A stretch of DNA of 19,602 bases from an uncultured Clostridia bacterium (GCA_947167725.1 CAMVJF010000008.1:1-19602), one strand, 5' to 3'; shown: positions 8,578 to 16,282, counted from the stretch's first letter. Notes: generated by a model from the sequence alone, not told the origin. Program-made: numbers and translations.

Positions 8578-9267
8578 TTATTCTTTTCCCAGGACCGCGA
8601 GCACCGTTCTGAACATCGTCCTCGCTTCCCTCAGAATACTGAAGCTCCTGATGCTTTGAAGGTTGTATTCCATCTTCCTCGGGAGCACCTTCTCCAGATA
8701 TGCCTTGTCGGGATCCTCCGCGCCTTCCAGAAGCGCCGCTTCGTCCTTGTAGAGAATACTCGCCTCGGAGGTGATCCCCGCCGGCATCAGGAGCGTCGCG
8801 TAGTATTCGGGTCTGTACGCCTCGACATATTTCACGGCCTCGGGCCTGGTGCCGACAAAGCTCATGTCGCCGCTGAGCACGTCAAAGAGCTGGGGAAGCT
8901 CGTCGAGGCGGCAGCCTCGCAGCTTTTTCCCGATCTTCGTGATACGGCTGTCGTTCCCGACCGTCACGGCCGCGCCGAGCTTCTCCGCATTCGATACCAT
9001 CGTCCGGAACTTGTGGATGCGGAAATGCCGTCCGTAGCTTGTCACCCTCTCCTGTCTGTAAAAGACCGGCCCCTCGGAATCGCTCTTGATCAGCACGGCG
9101 ATCACCGCCATGGGAATGGCAAGGAGCACCAGAAGAAGCAGCGCCATGATCAGATCGAACAGCCTTTTGAGAACAAGCTGCGCGCGTTTTCTGTTGAGGC
9201 TCTCCCAATAGGGTCGCAGCTCCGGGATCCGCATGAAGCCCGGCAGATCATCCCATTTTTTCAGCAC
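8578..9267 (-). CDS. Initiating sugar-phosphate transferase (bacterial sugar transferase family)
   Basis: The 229-residue protein should move a sugar-1-phosphate from a UDP-sugar onto undecaprenyl phosphate, the first step of glycan assembly. Residues 34-60 form one hydrophobic reentrant or membrane helix (FDLIMALLLLVLLAIPM). The cytosolic catalytic domain has GPVFYRQERV at 66-75, FRIHKFRTM at 82-90, the Asp-Glu catalytic pair D122-E123 in RLDELPQLFDVLSGDMSFVG, and RPE at 141-143. This is the short monotopic PglC/WcaJ-C type without the extra N-terminal membrane helices. The start is the GTG at 9267 with AGAGGA 10 bases upstream; the nearby ATG at 9279 is out of frame. Known members accept GalNAc, bacillosamine-type sugars, Glc or Gal; which one applies here is open. 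Confidence 0.94.
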   Translation of the reverse strand: MLKKWDDLPGFMRIPELRPYWESLNRKRAQLVLKRLFDLIMALLLLVLLAIPMAVIAVLIKSDSEGPVFYRQERVTSYGRHFRIHKFRTMVSNAEKLGAAVTVGNDSRITKIGKKLRGCRLDELPQLFDVLSGDMSFVGTRPEAVKYVEAYRPEYYATLLMPAGITSEASILYKDEAALLEGAEDPDKAYLEKVLPRKMEYNLQSIRSFSILREARTMFRTVLAVLGKE

Positions 9268-9377
9268 GATGCATGAATCCTCTCGATAAACTGCACTCCG
9301 GCGACGCCCCCCAGTCGTGGGGAAAAGCGCGCGTGCCGTCGTGCGATTCCTGTATTGCCGCAGAGCCCGCCGGAGGC

Positions 9378-10706
9378 TCAGAGATAGCCCTTCACGGATT
9401 CCCGCAGCATCCGGCAGACATAGTCCGCATCCTCGTCGGACAAGCGCGTGTGGAGCGGGAGCGTGATCAGGTTGCGATAATAATCATACGCATTCGGATA
9501 ATCCGAGCAGTCCGCGCCGTAGGCGGTCATCATCGGGAGCGGCTTGTAATGGACGTTGGTCGCCACGCCGCGTTCCGCCATCTTTTCAATGATCTCGCTG
9601 CGCTGCTGCGCATCGATCCCCGGGACGCGGATCAGGTAGAGATGATTGGAGCTGTCCATGACGGAGCTGTGGTGATTCAGGCGGCTGAGGCCCAGTTCAT
9701 CGCAGGTCTCGTCGTACTTCGCCATGATCTGCACTCTTCTCTCGAGCAGACCGGGATAGCGGTCGAGCTGGCGAAGGCCGATCGCCGCCATGATATCCGT
9801 CATGTTGCATTTATACCACGGACCGATGATGTCGTACTCCCAGGCGCCGAGCTTTGTCTTTGCCAGGGCGTCTTTGTTCTGTCCGTGAAGGGAAAGGAGC
9901 TGGAACATCTTGTAGATCTCGGCGTTATCGATCCCGGGCAGCTCTCTCCACGCGCTCGCGCCGCCTTCGGCGGTCGTGAAGTTCTTCACGGCATGGAAGC
10001 TGAAATCCGAAAAGTCCGCGATCGCGCCGCAGTATCTGCGCTCTCCGCCGATCACACGGCTCGCGCCCAGGCTGTGGGCGCAGTCAGCGACGACGGCAAC
10101 GCGGCCGATCGCGTGCTGGATCCGGGAAGAGAGGTCCCCCAGCGGCGTGCCGTCGGACCGCAGCGGTGAAAAGAGGTCTCTTTTCCGCTCGACGATCTCG
10201 AAGATCCGCTCATAATCGCAGACGATACCGCCCAGGTCGACCGGGACGACCGCCTTGGTTTTCGGCGTGATGGCACGCTCCATGGCCTCATAGTCCATCT
10301 CGGGCATGTGGCTGACCGGATCGCCGTCCTTTTGGATATCGACGAACTTCACCGTCGCGCCGCAATGGATCGCGGCCGACGCGGATGCCGTATAGGTATA
10401 GGCGGGGACGATCACCTCGTCGCCGGGGCCGACGCCGAGGATCCGCAGATTCAATTCCTCCGCGGCCGTCGCGCTGTTCAGGCAGGCGATCCTGTTGCCG
10501 TATCTCCCGACGGAGTCGGCCGAACTGCAGTCGATATCCGTCCGCCCCGTCTCGATATAGGCGGCCAAACGACGCTCGAGCAGCTTCGTCCGGGGACCGG
10601 TGGTGATCCAGCCGGAACGAAGCGCCTCCACGACCTCCGCGATCTCGAGATCGCCGATGTCGGGCGGACTGAATGGTATCGTACGTTTTTCCATGCTTTC
10701 GTTCAT
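9378..10706 (-). CDS. DegT/DnrJ/EryC1/StrS-family sugar aminotransferase
   Basis: This 442-residue PLP enzyme should convert a keto nucleotide-sugar to an amino sugar. It shows RSGWITTGPRT at 30-40, NSATAAEELNLRILGVGPGDEVIVPAYTYTASA at 77-109, the cofactor-binding D208 in ADCAHSLGA, and the Schiff-base lysine K241 in HAVKNFTTAEGG. The C-terminal part has HYKPLP and ITLPLH, both usual for the family. At 442 residues it is longer than the typical 370-400 because of an insert at roughly 172-198. The ATG at 10706 is chosen because GGGGGAG lies 9 bases upstream; the same frame stays open to an ATG at 10823, but that lies only a few bases from the predicted transcription start and has no ribosome site. 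It is first in the leftward polysaccharide operon. No dehydratase making its keto substrate is visible here. Confidence 0.92.
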   Translation of the reverse strand: MNESMEKRTIPFSPPDIGDLEIAEVVEALRSGWITTGPRTKLLERRLAAYIETGRTDIDCSSADSVGRYGNRIACLNSATAAEELNLRILGVGPGDEVIVPAYTYTASASAAIHCGATVKFVDIQKDGDPVSHMPEMDYEAMERAITPKTKAVVPVDLGGIVCDYERIFEIVERKRDLFSPLRSDGTPLGDLSSRIQHAIGRVAVVADCAHSLGASRVIGGERRYCGAIADFSDFSFHAVKNFTTAEGGASAWRELPGIDNAEIYKMFQLLSLHGQNKDALAKTKLGAWEYDIIGPWYKCNMTDIMAAIGLRQLDRYPGLLERRVQIMAKYDETCDELGLSRLNHHSSVMDSSNHLYLIRVPGIDAQQRSEIIEKMAERGVATNVHYKPLPMMTAYGADCSDYPNAYDYYRNLITLPLHTRLSDEDADYVCRMLRESVKGYL

Positions 10707-10836
10707 CGTGAGGCGCTCCCCCATTTCATCGGATTTGCCGTGTATGCTGCGTCTGTCCCGTCCTCCGATCGCCGCGGTTCTTTCCGTTGTCCCGCCCCGG
10801 CAAAACGGACGTTCCTTCCCCATAATAATTCATATT

Positions 10837-10865
10837 ATTCTAGCATATCAGGGGGAAAAATGCAA
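10837..10865 (-). promoter_or_regulatory. Promoter of the polysaccharide operon
   Basis: On the minus strand TTGCAT (-35, 10860-10865) and TAGAAT (-10, 10837-10842) are 17 bases apart, with TGC ahead of the -10 box (extended -10). The predicted transcript starts near 10830, giving a leader of about 120 bases before the aminotransferase ATG. It should drive the genes down to at least 4061. Confidence 0.75.
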
Positions 10866-10881
10866 TCATCAAATGCTTTCA

Positions 10882-10915
10882 CGCGCCCCGGGCGGCAAGC
10901 GGGAGAAGGGGCGCG
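10882..10915. other. GC-rich inverted repeat upstream of polysaccharide promoter
   Basis: CGCGCCCC (10882-10889) and GGGGCGCG (10908-10915) form an 8-base-pair stem. It lies between the gtrA terminator and the -35 box of the polysaccharide promoter. It could be part of the termination region or an operator; nothing in the sequence decides. Confidence 0.4.
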
Positions 10916-10917
10916 AA

Positions 10918-10954
10918 ATAAAAACGCGCCGCGGACTTTTTCCGTCTGCGGCGT
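10918..10954 (-). terminator. Intrinsic terminator after gtrA
   Basis: The arms 10944-10953 and 10927-10936 pair in a GC-rich stem with one bulge or mismatch, and on the minus strand run into CG followed by TTTTTATTT. It lies about 40 bases after the GtrA-like gene and just upstream of the polysaccharide promoter, so it separates the two units. Confidence 0.8.
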
Positions 10955-10990
10955 GAAGAAGACAGGTTATCGGGCTGTTTCAAAGCGTCG

Positions 10991-11407
10991 TCATTTCTTT
11001 TTGAAGACGACGAGCTTGCTGATCACATAGTTGAGGATCACGACGATGATGTTGGAGAGGAGCTTCCAAACGCCAGCGTTCCGTGAGAGGACGTCTACGG
11101 CGAGAACCATGATGCCGACGTCCAGAACGCCCGTCGCCAGTCTCGCCGCCGTAAAGGACGCGGCCTCGCGCAGAAGGGTCTTCCTCTCGAAGGAGCGGCT
11201 CCCGAAGACCCAGAGCTTGTTCGTGATGAAGGCGAAGGCGACCGAGAGGATCCAGGCGATGACCGTCGAAGGGACGTTCGGCACGCCGAGGACCGCATAG
11301 CACAGATAATAGACGAGCCAGTTGATCAGCGTCGTGCCGGCGCCGAAGACGACATACAGGATCAGGCCCTTGTATCGTATGATCAGACTCTTGATCTTTC
11401 CCATCAT
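10991..11407 (-). CDS. GtrA-like membrane protein
   Basis: The 138-residue protein has four predicted membrane helices and the family signatures: LILYVVFGAGTTLINWLVYY at the start, AWILSVAFAFITNKLWVF in the middle, and LNYVISKLVVFKKK at the end. GtrA-family proteins are proposed to move undecaprenyl-linked sugars across the membrane or to take part in teichoic acid and glycan modification, so it may serve the adjacent polysaccharide cluster, though it is in a separate transcript. The ATG at 11407 (or the next codon at 11404) marks the start of family similarity; GGGAG lies 13 bases upstream, rather far. The reading frame stays open upstream through two tRNA genes, which is chance. No promoter is evident, so it may be transcribed from the tRNA promoter. 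Confidence 0.85.
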   Translation of the reverse strand: MMGKIKSLIIRYKGLILYVVFGAGTTLINWLVYYLCYAVLGVPNVPSTVIAWILSVAFAFITNKLWVFGSRSFERKTLLREAASFTAARLATGVLDVGIMVLAVDVLSRNAGVWKLLSNIIVVILNYVISKLVVFKKK

Positions 11408-11582
11408 GGCTGTTTCTTCGCTCCCAGCGCATCCACGGCGTTTGGAATCCGTAACTCTTTCCCGAAGCGGAGGCAGGCGAAGCGGCTTCGCTCCGGGAAA
11501 GGAAGAAGGACGCAGCGGATATGCCGTTTCCGCGGCTCTTTCGCAAACCGCGGAAACGGAACGGAGCTGCGTTCTTCTGACG
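11408..11582 (-). other. Strongly structured spacer between tRNA-Leu and gtrA
   Basis: Two long hairpins fill this spacer. The first, next to tRNA-Leu, has a perfect 12-base-pair core (11524-11535 with 11548-11559) and an outer 7-base-pair stem (11510-11516 with 11566-11572) that extends further past a mismatch. The second has CTTTCCCG/CGGGAAAG (11457-11464 with 11494-11501) around GCGAAG/CTTCGC (11477-11482 with 11486-11491). Neither has a T run on the minus strand. They could process or terminate the tRNA transcript or form the gtrA leader. Confidence 0.55.
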
Positions 11583-11665
11583 TGGTGCGGGTAACAGGAC
11601 TTGAACCTGCACGGTCTCCCACAGGAACCTAAATCCTGCGTGTCTGCCAATTCCACCATACCCGC
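11583..11665 (-). tRNA. tRNA-Leu (anticodon TAG)
   Basis: The 83-base minus-strand cloverleaf has acceptor strands GCGGGTA/TACCCGC, a D arm with TGGTGGAATTGGCAGACACG, an anticodon loop TTTAGGT on the stem CAGGA/TCCTG (anticodon TAG), and a T arm containing GGTTCAAGTCC. The long variable arm TGGGAGACCGTG is typical of a class II leucine tRNA. The CCA end is encoded at 11583-11585. Its 5' end abuts the T run of the terminator that follows tRNA-Gly. Confidence 0.96.
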
Positions 11666-11702
11666 AAAAAAGAAGAACCTACTGCTCATGCAATAGGTTC
11701 TT
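11666..11702 (-). terminator. Intrinsic terminator filling the tRNA-Gly/tRNA-Leu spacer
   Basis: A perfect 9-base-pair stem, AAGAACCTA with TAGGTTCTT (11694-11702 and 11673-11681), has a 12-base loop and is followed on the minus strand by C and six T. It begins at the base after the tRNA-Gly CCA and its last T touches the first base of tRNA-Leu, so it is the whole spacer. Confidence 0.85.
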
Positions 11703-11778
11703 TGGAGCGGCCTACGAGGCTCGAACTCGCTACCTCCACCTTGGCAAGGTGGCGCTCTACCGGATGAGCTAAGGCCGC
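11703..11778 (-). tRNA. tRNA-Gly (anticodon GCC)
   Basis: The 76-base minus-strand cloverleaf has acceptor strands GCGGCCT/AGGCCGC, a D arm with TAGCTCATCCGGTAGAGC, an anticodon stem-loop CCACC-TTGCCAA-GGTGG (anticodon GCC), and a T arm with AGTTCGAGCCT. Discriminator T and encoded CCA complete the end. It decodes GGC and GGU. Confidence 0.97.
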
Positions 11779-11793
11779 ATCGGCAACGGATAC

Positions 11794-11821
11794 ATATTAT
11801 CACAGATTGCCGTATTGTCAA
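11794..11821 (-). promoter_or_regulatory. Sigma-A promoter of the tRNA-Gly/Leu cassette
   Basis: On the minus strand a consensus TTGACA (11816-11821) and TAATAT (11794-11799) are 16 bases apart, 15 bases before the tRNA-Gly 5' end. It lies in the short gap after the lipoprotein gene, for which I see no terminator. Confidence 0.75.
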
Positions 11822-11847
11822 GGGTTTTTTCTGCTCGAACGCAGGGA

Positions 11848-13152
11848 TCAGGCCTTATCCTCTTCCGGCGCGGGCGATTCCTCCGGCTCCGGGTCGGGCT
11901 CGGGACTCTGCTCGGGCTCCGGCGTCGGCTCGTCCGGCTGTCCCGAAGGCTCCGCGCTCGGCTCCGCCCTGGGCGTGTCCTTCTGCTCTCCCGCCGGGTT
12001 CTGGACCGCGGCCGGCGCCTCGGGCTTATCCTCCGCGACGAGCTGCGCATAGCTCAGTCCGCCGCTGCAGGCGGGGTAGTTCGAGATGCTCCAGCGATAG
12101 TCGTTCCACATCTGCTCGTCATTTTTCAGGAAGCCGTCGCCGAGCTTCCCGCCGCAGCAGGCGCTGACATCCACATGGTAATAGTCGCCCGCGAGGCGGA
12201 CGATATTCCAGCAATGGTCCTTGCCGCCGATCTGTCCGTAGACGATGCGGCAGTCGAGGTCCAGCTGATGGCACATCTCGACATATGCGAGCGCAAGGCC
12301 CTCGCTGTTCGTCTCGCCGTTGATGAGCGCGTCGTAGCAGCTCCCCTTCGCATGCTCGTTCCAGATGCAGTTCTGGCTCAGAAAGCTGTAGGCGGCAAGC
12401 GCCCGGTGCGGCTCGTCGAGCCCGTAGGCGTCGAGATTGCTCATCACATCCAGATTGACGAGCTGCGATTTGCAACGGATCAGCTCGTCGTCCGCCATGC
12501 CGTATGCAAAGCTGATATCGTATAGGCGCTGTCTGGCCGAGCCGCTGTACATGTGGACCGTGATCTGCGGCTCGCGCACGCAGATCGTCGGATGGCTGCG
12601 GTAGATCTCTAACGCAAGGCTTTTGATCTTCTCAGCGCTGTATGAGCTTGCGCGGATGAGGATCGTCAGTCGGGTACGGTTCTCGCTCATTGCCGTGGAG
12701 AGATAGTCCTCCACGCCAACGGCGTACGGAAGCTGAATGATGCTGGAAAGCTCGGCGGCATAGCTGGTATAATCGATATTGACCGTGCTCTCGTAGTAGT
12801 TGACGATCTTCTCCATCTCGTAGGAGAGATCGCGTACACAGTAAGCGCACAAAGAATCCTGTGTGCGGACCTGCCAGCAGGCGCTCTCCATGTCCTCCTG
12901 GGCATTGCCGTCATAGTTGGGATCAAAGGCGATGCTGCCGCCCGTCGAGCCGGCATAGACCATGTCGATCAGCGCTCTCTTCAGCTCCGCCATGTTGCGG
13001 ACGGTCACGCGTTCTCCCCCGTCGCCCTCGTTCTGCACGGGAGGAACATACTCCGTGACGGAGACGTACTCCTTCTCAAAGGGGCTCGTGCAGCCGCAGA
13101 GCAGCGGCAGCAGGAGCAGCAGGCCCAGGAAAAGCAGAAGCTGTTTTTTCAT
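11848..13152 (-). CDS. Lipoprotein with transglutaminase-like domain lacking the catalytic Cys
   Basis: The 434-residue protein has a lipoprotein signal peptide (MKKQ, a leucine stretch, lipobox L18-C-G-C21), so it should be anchored outside the membrane through C21. Residues about 245-335 resemble a transglutaminase-like core: NSEGLALAYVEMCHQLDLDCRIVYG, KDHCWNIVRL and YYHVDVS. The nucleophile position in relatives reads C-x-G; here it is S283, with H313 and D328 as the other two triad positions. It may be non-catalytic and bind peptides or cell wall. The region 22-240 is unassigned. The tail (about 375-434) is rich in Pro, Glu, Ser and Asp and probably disordered, spanning the wall. Start and stop overlap the upstream YitT gene by one base (TGATG), with GAGGTG as ribosome site. 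Confidence 0.8.
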   Translation of the reverse strand: MKKQLLLFLGLLLLLPLLCGCTSPFEKEYVSVTEYVPPVQNEGDGGERVTVRNMAELKRALIDMVYAGSTGGSIAFDPNYDGNAQEDMESACWQVRTQDSLCAYCVRDLSYEMEKIVNYYESTVNIDYTSYAAELSSIIQLPYAVGVEDYLSTAMSENRTRLTILIRASSYSAEKIKSLALEIYRSHPTICVREPQITVHMYSGSARQRLYDISFAYGMADDELIRCKSQLVNLDVMSNLDAYGLDEPHRALAAYSFLSQNCIWNEHAKGSCYDALINGETNSEGLALAYVEMCHQLDLDCRIVYGQIGGKDHCWNIVRLAGDYYHVDVSACCGGKLGDGFLKNDEQMWNDYRWSISNYPACSGGLSYAQLVAEDKPEAPAAVQNPAGEQKDTPRAEPSAEPSGQPDEPTPEPEQSPEPDPEPEESPAPEEDKA

Positions 13153-14042
13153 CAGCGCACCTCAGAGATGTTCTCAAATCCGTTGCCGAAAACGTCCTTC
13201 GCGTCCGTGACGATGAAGAACGAGCGCATATCGATGCTGCGCACAAGGTTGCGCACTTCGGAAATCTGGTGGCGCTTGATCACACACATCAGGACCTTTT
13301 CCTCCCGCCCGGAATACGCGCCCTGTCCGTTGAGGATCGTGACGCCGCGGTGGAGCCGGCCGGAAATGATCTCGTGGACGATCTCGTCGCTGTGCTCGCT
13401 GATGATGTAGCAGACGCTGGAGTTGTCGATGCCGTAAAGCACCAGGTCGATGATCTTGCTGACGACGAACATCGCGACGAGCGAGTACATCGCGCTCTCA
13501 TACCGTTTCAGAACAAAGGCGTAGGCCACGACGATCACAACGTCCATCAGCAGGATGATCGTGCCGAAATTGATATGGGAATGGCGGCGGCGCAGGAACT
13601 TGGCGACGATGTCAACACCGCCCGTGGTCGCGCCGACATAATAGATCATGCCGAGGCCCGCGCCCTTGATCACGCCGCCAATGATGCAGGCAAGCATCGG
13701 ATCGTCGGTCGCGACGATGCCCGCGAGGGAGAGCAGGTCCACAAATACGGACGAGAGCGCGACGCCCACGAGCGAGCTAATCAGAAAATCGAGGCCGAAA
13801 TGCTTCCACGCGACGGCAAAGAGCGGGATGTTCATCGCAACCGTCAGCATGCCGACAGGCAGATTCGTAAAGACGTTGATGATCATCGCGATACCGACGA
13901 CGCCGCCCGAAACGATGGCGTTGGGGTACATGAAAAACTGGAAGCCGATCGCGTAGATCATGGCGCCAACGACGATCGTGAGGTATTTTCCGAGAAGGCG
14001 AAGGGCTCTTTTTTTCTCGAGCTTATGTTTGATCGAATCCAT
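13152..14042 (-). CDS. YitT-family membrane protein (DUF161/DUF2179)
   Basis: The 296-residue protein has the YitT layout: five or six membrane helices (about 18-38, 44-65, 68-80, 87-112, 118-136, 160-180) with GVVGIAMIINVFTNLPVG and YYVGATTGGVDIVAKFLRRR, then a soluble C-terminal DUF2179 domain (about 210-295) with HRGVTILNGQGAYSGREEKVL and a FFIVTDAKDVFGNGF end. Function of the family is not settled; it is often described as a putative transporter or regulatory membrane protein. It starts one base after the parC stop codon and has no good ribosome site of its own, so translation is probably coupled. It overlaps the downstream lipoprotein gene by one base. Confidence 0.9.
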   Translation of the reverse strand: MDSIKHKLEKKRALRLLGKYLTIVVGAMIYAIGFQFFMYPNAIVSGGVVGIAMIINVFTNLPVGMLTVAMNIPLFAVAWKHFGLDFLISSLVGVALSSVFVDLLSLAGIVATDDPMLACIIGGVIKGAGLGMIYYVGATTGGVDIVAKFLRRRHSHINFGTIILLMDVVIVVAYAFVLKRYESAMYSLVAMFVVSKIIDLVLYGIDNSSVCYIISEHSDEIVHEIISGRLHRGVTILNGQGAYSGREEKVLMCVIKRHQISEVRNLVRSIDMRSFFIVTDAKDVFGNGFENISEVR

Positions 14043-14043
14043 T

Positions 14044-16281
14044 TTATTCGTCTATCAGGGAGAGCTGCCGCTCTTCCCTGTCCTCCGGTTTGAGTAAGGC
14101 TCCCGCGGCGGGAAGCGAACGGACGCGGTATCTTGAGATATTTTTGACCGAGCAGTCTCCGAGTGGGACTGCTCGGACGACGCGGCGTCCCTTCTTGAGC
14201 GACATGACGCCCACGCCCTGGGTGCTGCGCGTGGTTTTGGGCAGGATCTGCGCGGTATTGAAAATCAGCGCGCGATCGTCGCTCGCAAACACGGCGACGT
14301 CCGTCTCTTCGGCAATGAGCATGACCGCAACGGCCGGACTCTTGTCGGAATAGGCGTTGATCAGCTTGCGCCGGTTGGTCTTGGTCTCATAGGCGCTGAG
14401 CTCGATGCGCGCGGCCTTGCCGTTCTCGAAGACGATCAGAAGGTGCTTGCTGTAATCGCCGGGGTCGATCATGGCGATCACGCTCTCGCCCTCGTCCATC
14501 TGCAGCTTCGCGGGCAGATAGGCGCCGAGCACGGAGGCCTTGGCGTCCTCAAAATCGGCTACTCTCGCCTTGTACATCTGCTGTCGGTCGGTCAGGAAGA
14601 GCACCTCGCGGCTGTTGGAGGATTCGAAGCTGACGGCCAGGCGGTCGCCCTCCTTGAATTTCTGTTCGCCGCTCATGCGCAGGGACTGGGCCGTGATCTT
14701 CTTGAAATAGCCCTCGCGCGAGAGGAAGAGCGTGACGGGATAGTCCTCGACCTCCTCGGTCGGCTCGAATGCCTCGATCTCGTCCGAATAGACGATGACG
14801 GAACGGCGGGGCGTGACGTATTTTTTGTTGATCTGTTTGAGCTCGTCGATGATGATCGACTTGATACGGCGCCGGCTGTTGAGCGTTTCGGTGAGCTCTT
14901 CGATCTCGTTTTCGAGGCTGTCGGTCTCCTCGGTGCGCTTGAGGATATACTCGCGGTTGATGTTGCGCAGCTTGATCTCCGCGACATACTCCGCCTGGAG
15001 CCGGTCGATACCGAAGCCCATCATCAGATTGGGCACGACCTCGCTCTCGAGTTCCGTGCCGCGGATGATCTCGATGGCTCTGTCGATGTCAAGCAGGATC
15101 TTTTCCAGGCCCTTGAGCAGATGCAGCTTGTCCTTCTTTTTCGAGAGCTCGAAGAAAACGCGTCGGCGGATGCACTCTGCGCGCCAGGCGCACCACTCGT
15201 CGAGAATCTCGCGCACGCCCATCACGCGCGGATTGCCGGCGACGAGGATATTGAAATTGCAGGGAAAGGCATCCTGCAGCGTGGTCATGCGGAAGAGCTT
15301 CTGCATGAGCTTGTCCGGGTCGGCGCCGCGCTTGAGGTCGATGGCGAGCTTGAGGCCGCTGAGATCGGTCTCGTCGCGCATGTCGCTGATCTCCCGGACC
15401 TTGCCGGATTTGATCAGCTCCGCTACCTTGTCGATGACGGCTTCGGAGGTCGTGGTATAGGGGATCTCATAGATCTCGATGATGTTTTCCTTCGGCAGGA
15501 AACGCCAGCGCGCCCGCACGCGGAAGCTGCCGCGGCCGGTATTGTAGATGCTCTCCATCTCGCTGCGGTCGAAGACGATCTCGCCGCCGGTCGGAAAGTC
15601 GGGAGCCGGAAGCGTCAGGAACAGATCGTGGCCCGGGTCGCGCAGGTAGTTGATGGTCGTCTCGCAGACTTCATTGAGGTTGAAGCCGCAGATCATGCTT
15701 GCCATGCCGACGGCGATGCCGTTGTTGGCGGAGACGAGCACATTGGGAAAGGCGGTGGGCAGGAGCGTCGGCTCCTTCATGCGGCCGTCGTAGTTGTCGA
15801 CCATGTCGACGGTGTCCTTGTCGATGTCGCGGAACAGCTCGGCGCAGATCGGCGAAAGCCTGGCCTCGGTATAGCGCGAGGCCGCGCAGGACATATCGCG
15901 GGAAAAGACCTTGCCGAAGTTGCCCTTGGAATCGACGAAGGGCGTGAGCAGGGCCTCGTAGCCCGCCGAAAGACGCACCATTGTCTCGTAGATCGCCGCG
16001 TCGCCGTGGGGGTTGAGGGCCATCGTCTGGCCGACGATGTTCGCGCTCTTGGTACGCGAGCCGCCCAGAAGCCCCATCTTGTACATCGTGTAGAGCAGCT
16101 TGCGGTGCGAGGGCTTGAAGCCGTCGATCTCCGGGATCGCGCGCGAGACGATGACGCTCATCGCATAGGGCATATAGTTCGTCTCCAGCGTCTCGGTGAT
16201 GGGCTGCTCGACGACCGCCGCCTTCAGACCGACGACGTTGGGATCGCTATGCTTTTTGCTTTCTTCTTTTTTTCTTGCCAT
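14044..16281 (-). CDS. parC: DNA topoisomerase IV subunit A (ParC/GyrA family)
   Basis: The 745-residue subunit cuts and rejoins DNA in a type II topoisomerase. The catalytic tyrosine is Y137 in AASRYTEARLSP, next to R136. The winged-helix region has FKPSHRKLLYTMY and NPHGDAAIYETMVR at 90-103. The tower, coiled-coil (about 370-490) and a C-terminal beta-pinwheel follow. The GyrA box is absent; a degenerate TRSTQGVGVMSLKKGRR stands there, so decatenation or relaxation is likelier than supercoiling. At the quinolone-contact position, equal to E. coli GyrA Ser83 (GDSAVYDT), this protein has A95 (GDAAIYET), with E99 at the Asp87 position. It is one base after the zinc-ribbon gene and downstream of parE. 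The name is by context and gyrase cannot be fully excluded. Confidence 0.88.
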   Translation of the reverse strand: MARKKEESKKHSDPNVVGLKAAVVEQPITETLETNYMPYAMSVIVSRAIPEIDGFKPSHRKLLYTMYKMGLLGGSRTKSANIVGQTMALNPHGDAAIYETMVRLSAGYEALLTPFVDSKGNFGKVFSRDMSCAASRYTEARLSPICAELFRDIDKDTVDMVDNYDGRMKEPTLLPTAFPNVLVSANNGIAVGMASMICGFNLNEVCETTINYLRDPGHDLFLTLPAPDFPTGGEIVFDRSEMESIYNTGRGSFRVRARWRFLPKENIIEIYEIPYTTTSEAVIDKVAELIKSGKVREISDMRDETDLSGLKLAIDLKRGADPDKLMQKLFRMTTLQDAFPCNFNILVAGNPRVMGVREILDEWCAWRAECIRRRVFFELSKKKDKLHLLKGLEKILLDIDRAIEIIRGTELESEVVPNLMMGFGIDRLQAEYVAEIKLRNINREYILKRTEETDSLENEIEELTETLNSRRRIKSIIIDELKQINKKYVTPRRSVIVYSDEIEAFEPTEEVEDYPVTLFLSREGYFKKITAQSLRMSGEQKFKEGDRLAVSFESSNSREVLFLTDRQQMYKARVADFEDAKASVLGAYLPAKLQMDEGESVIAMIDPGDYSKHLLIVFENGKAARIELSAYETKTNRRKLINAYSDKSPAVAVMLIAEETDVAVFASDDRALIFNTAQILPKTTRSTQGVGVMSLKKGRRVVRAVPLGDCSVKNISRYRVRSLPAAGALLKPEDREERQLSLIDE

Positions 16282-16282
16282 G

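Noticed and set aside
9378..10823. Aminotransferase start at the ATG at 10823
   Set aside because: That ATG is only about 7 bases from the predicted transcription start and lacks a ribosome site. The added 39 residues have no family similarity, while 10706 has GGGGGAG at good spacing.
10991..11821. GtrA protein extended upstream to 276 residues
   Set aside because: The extension would translate two tRNA genes and a terminator; similarity to GtrA begins at the ATG at 11407.
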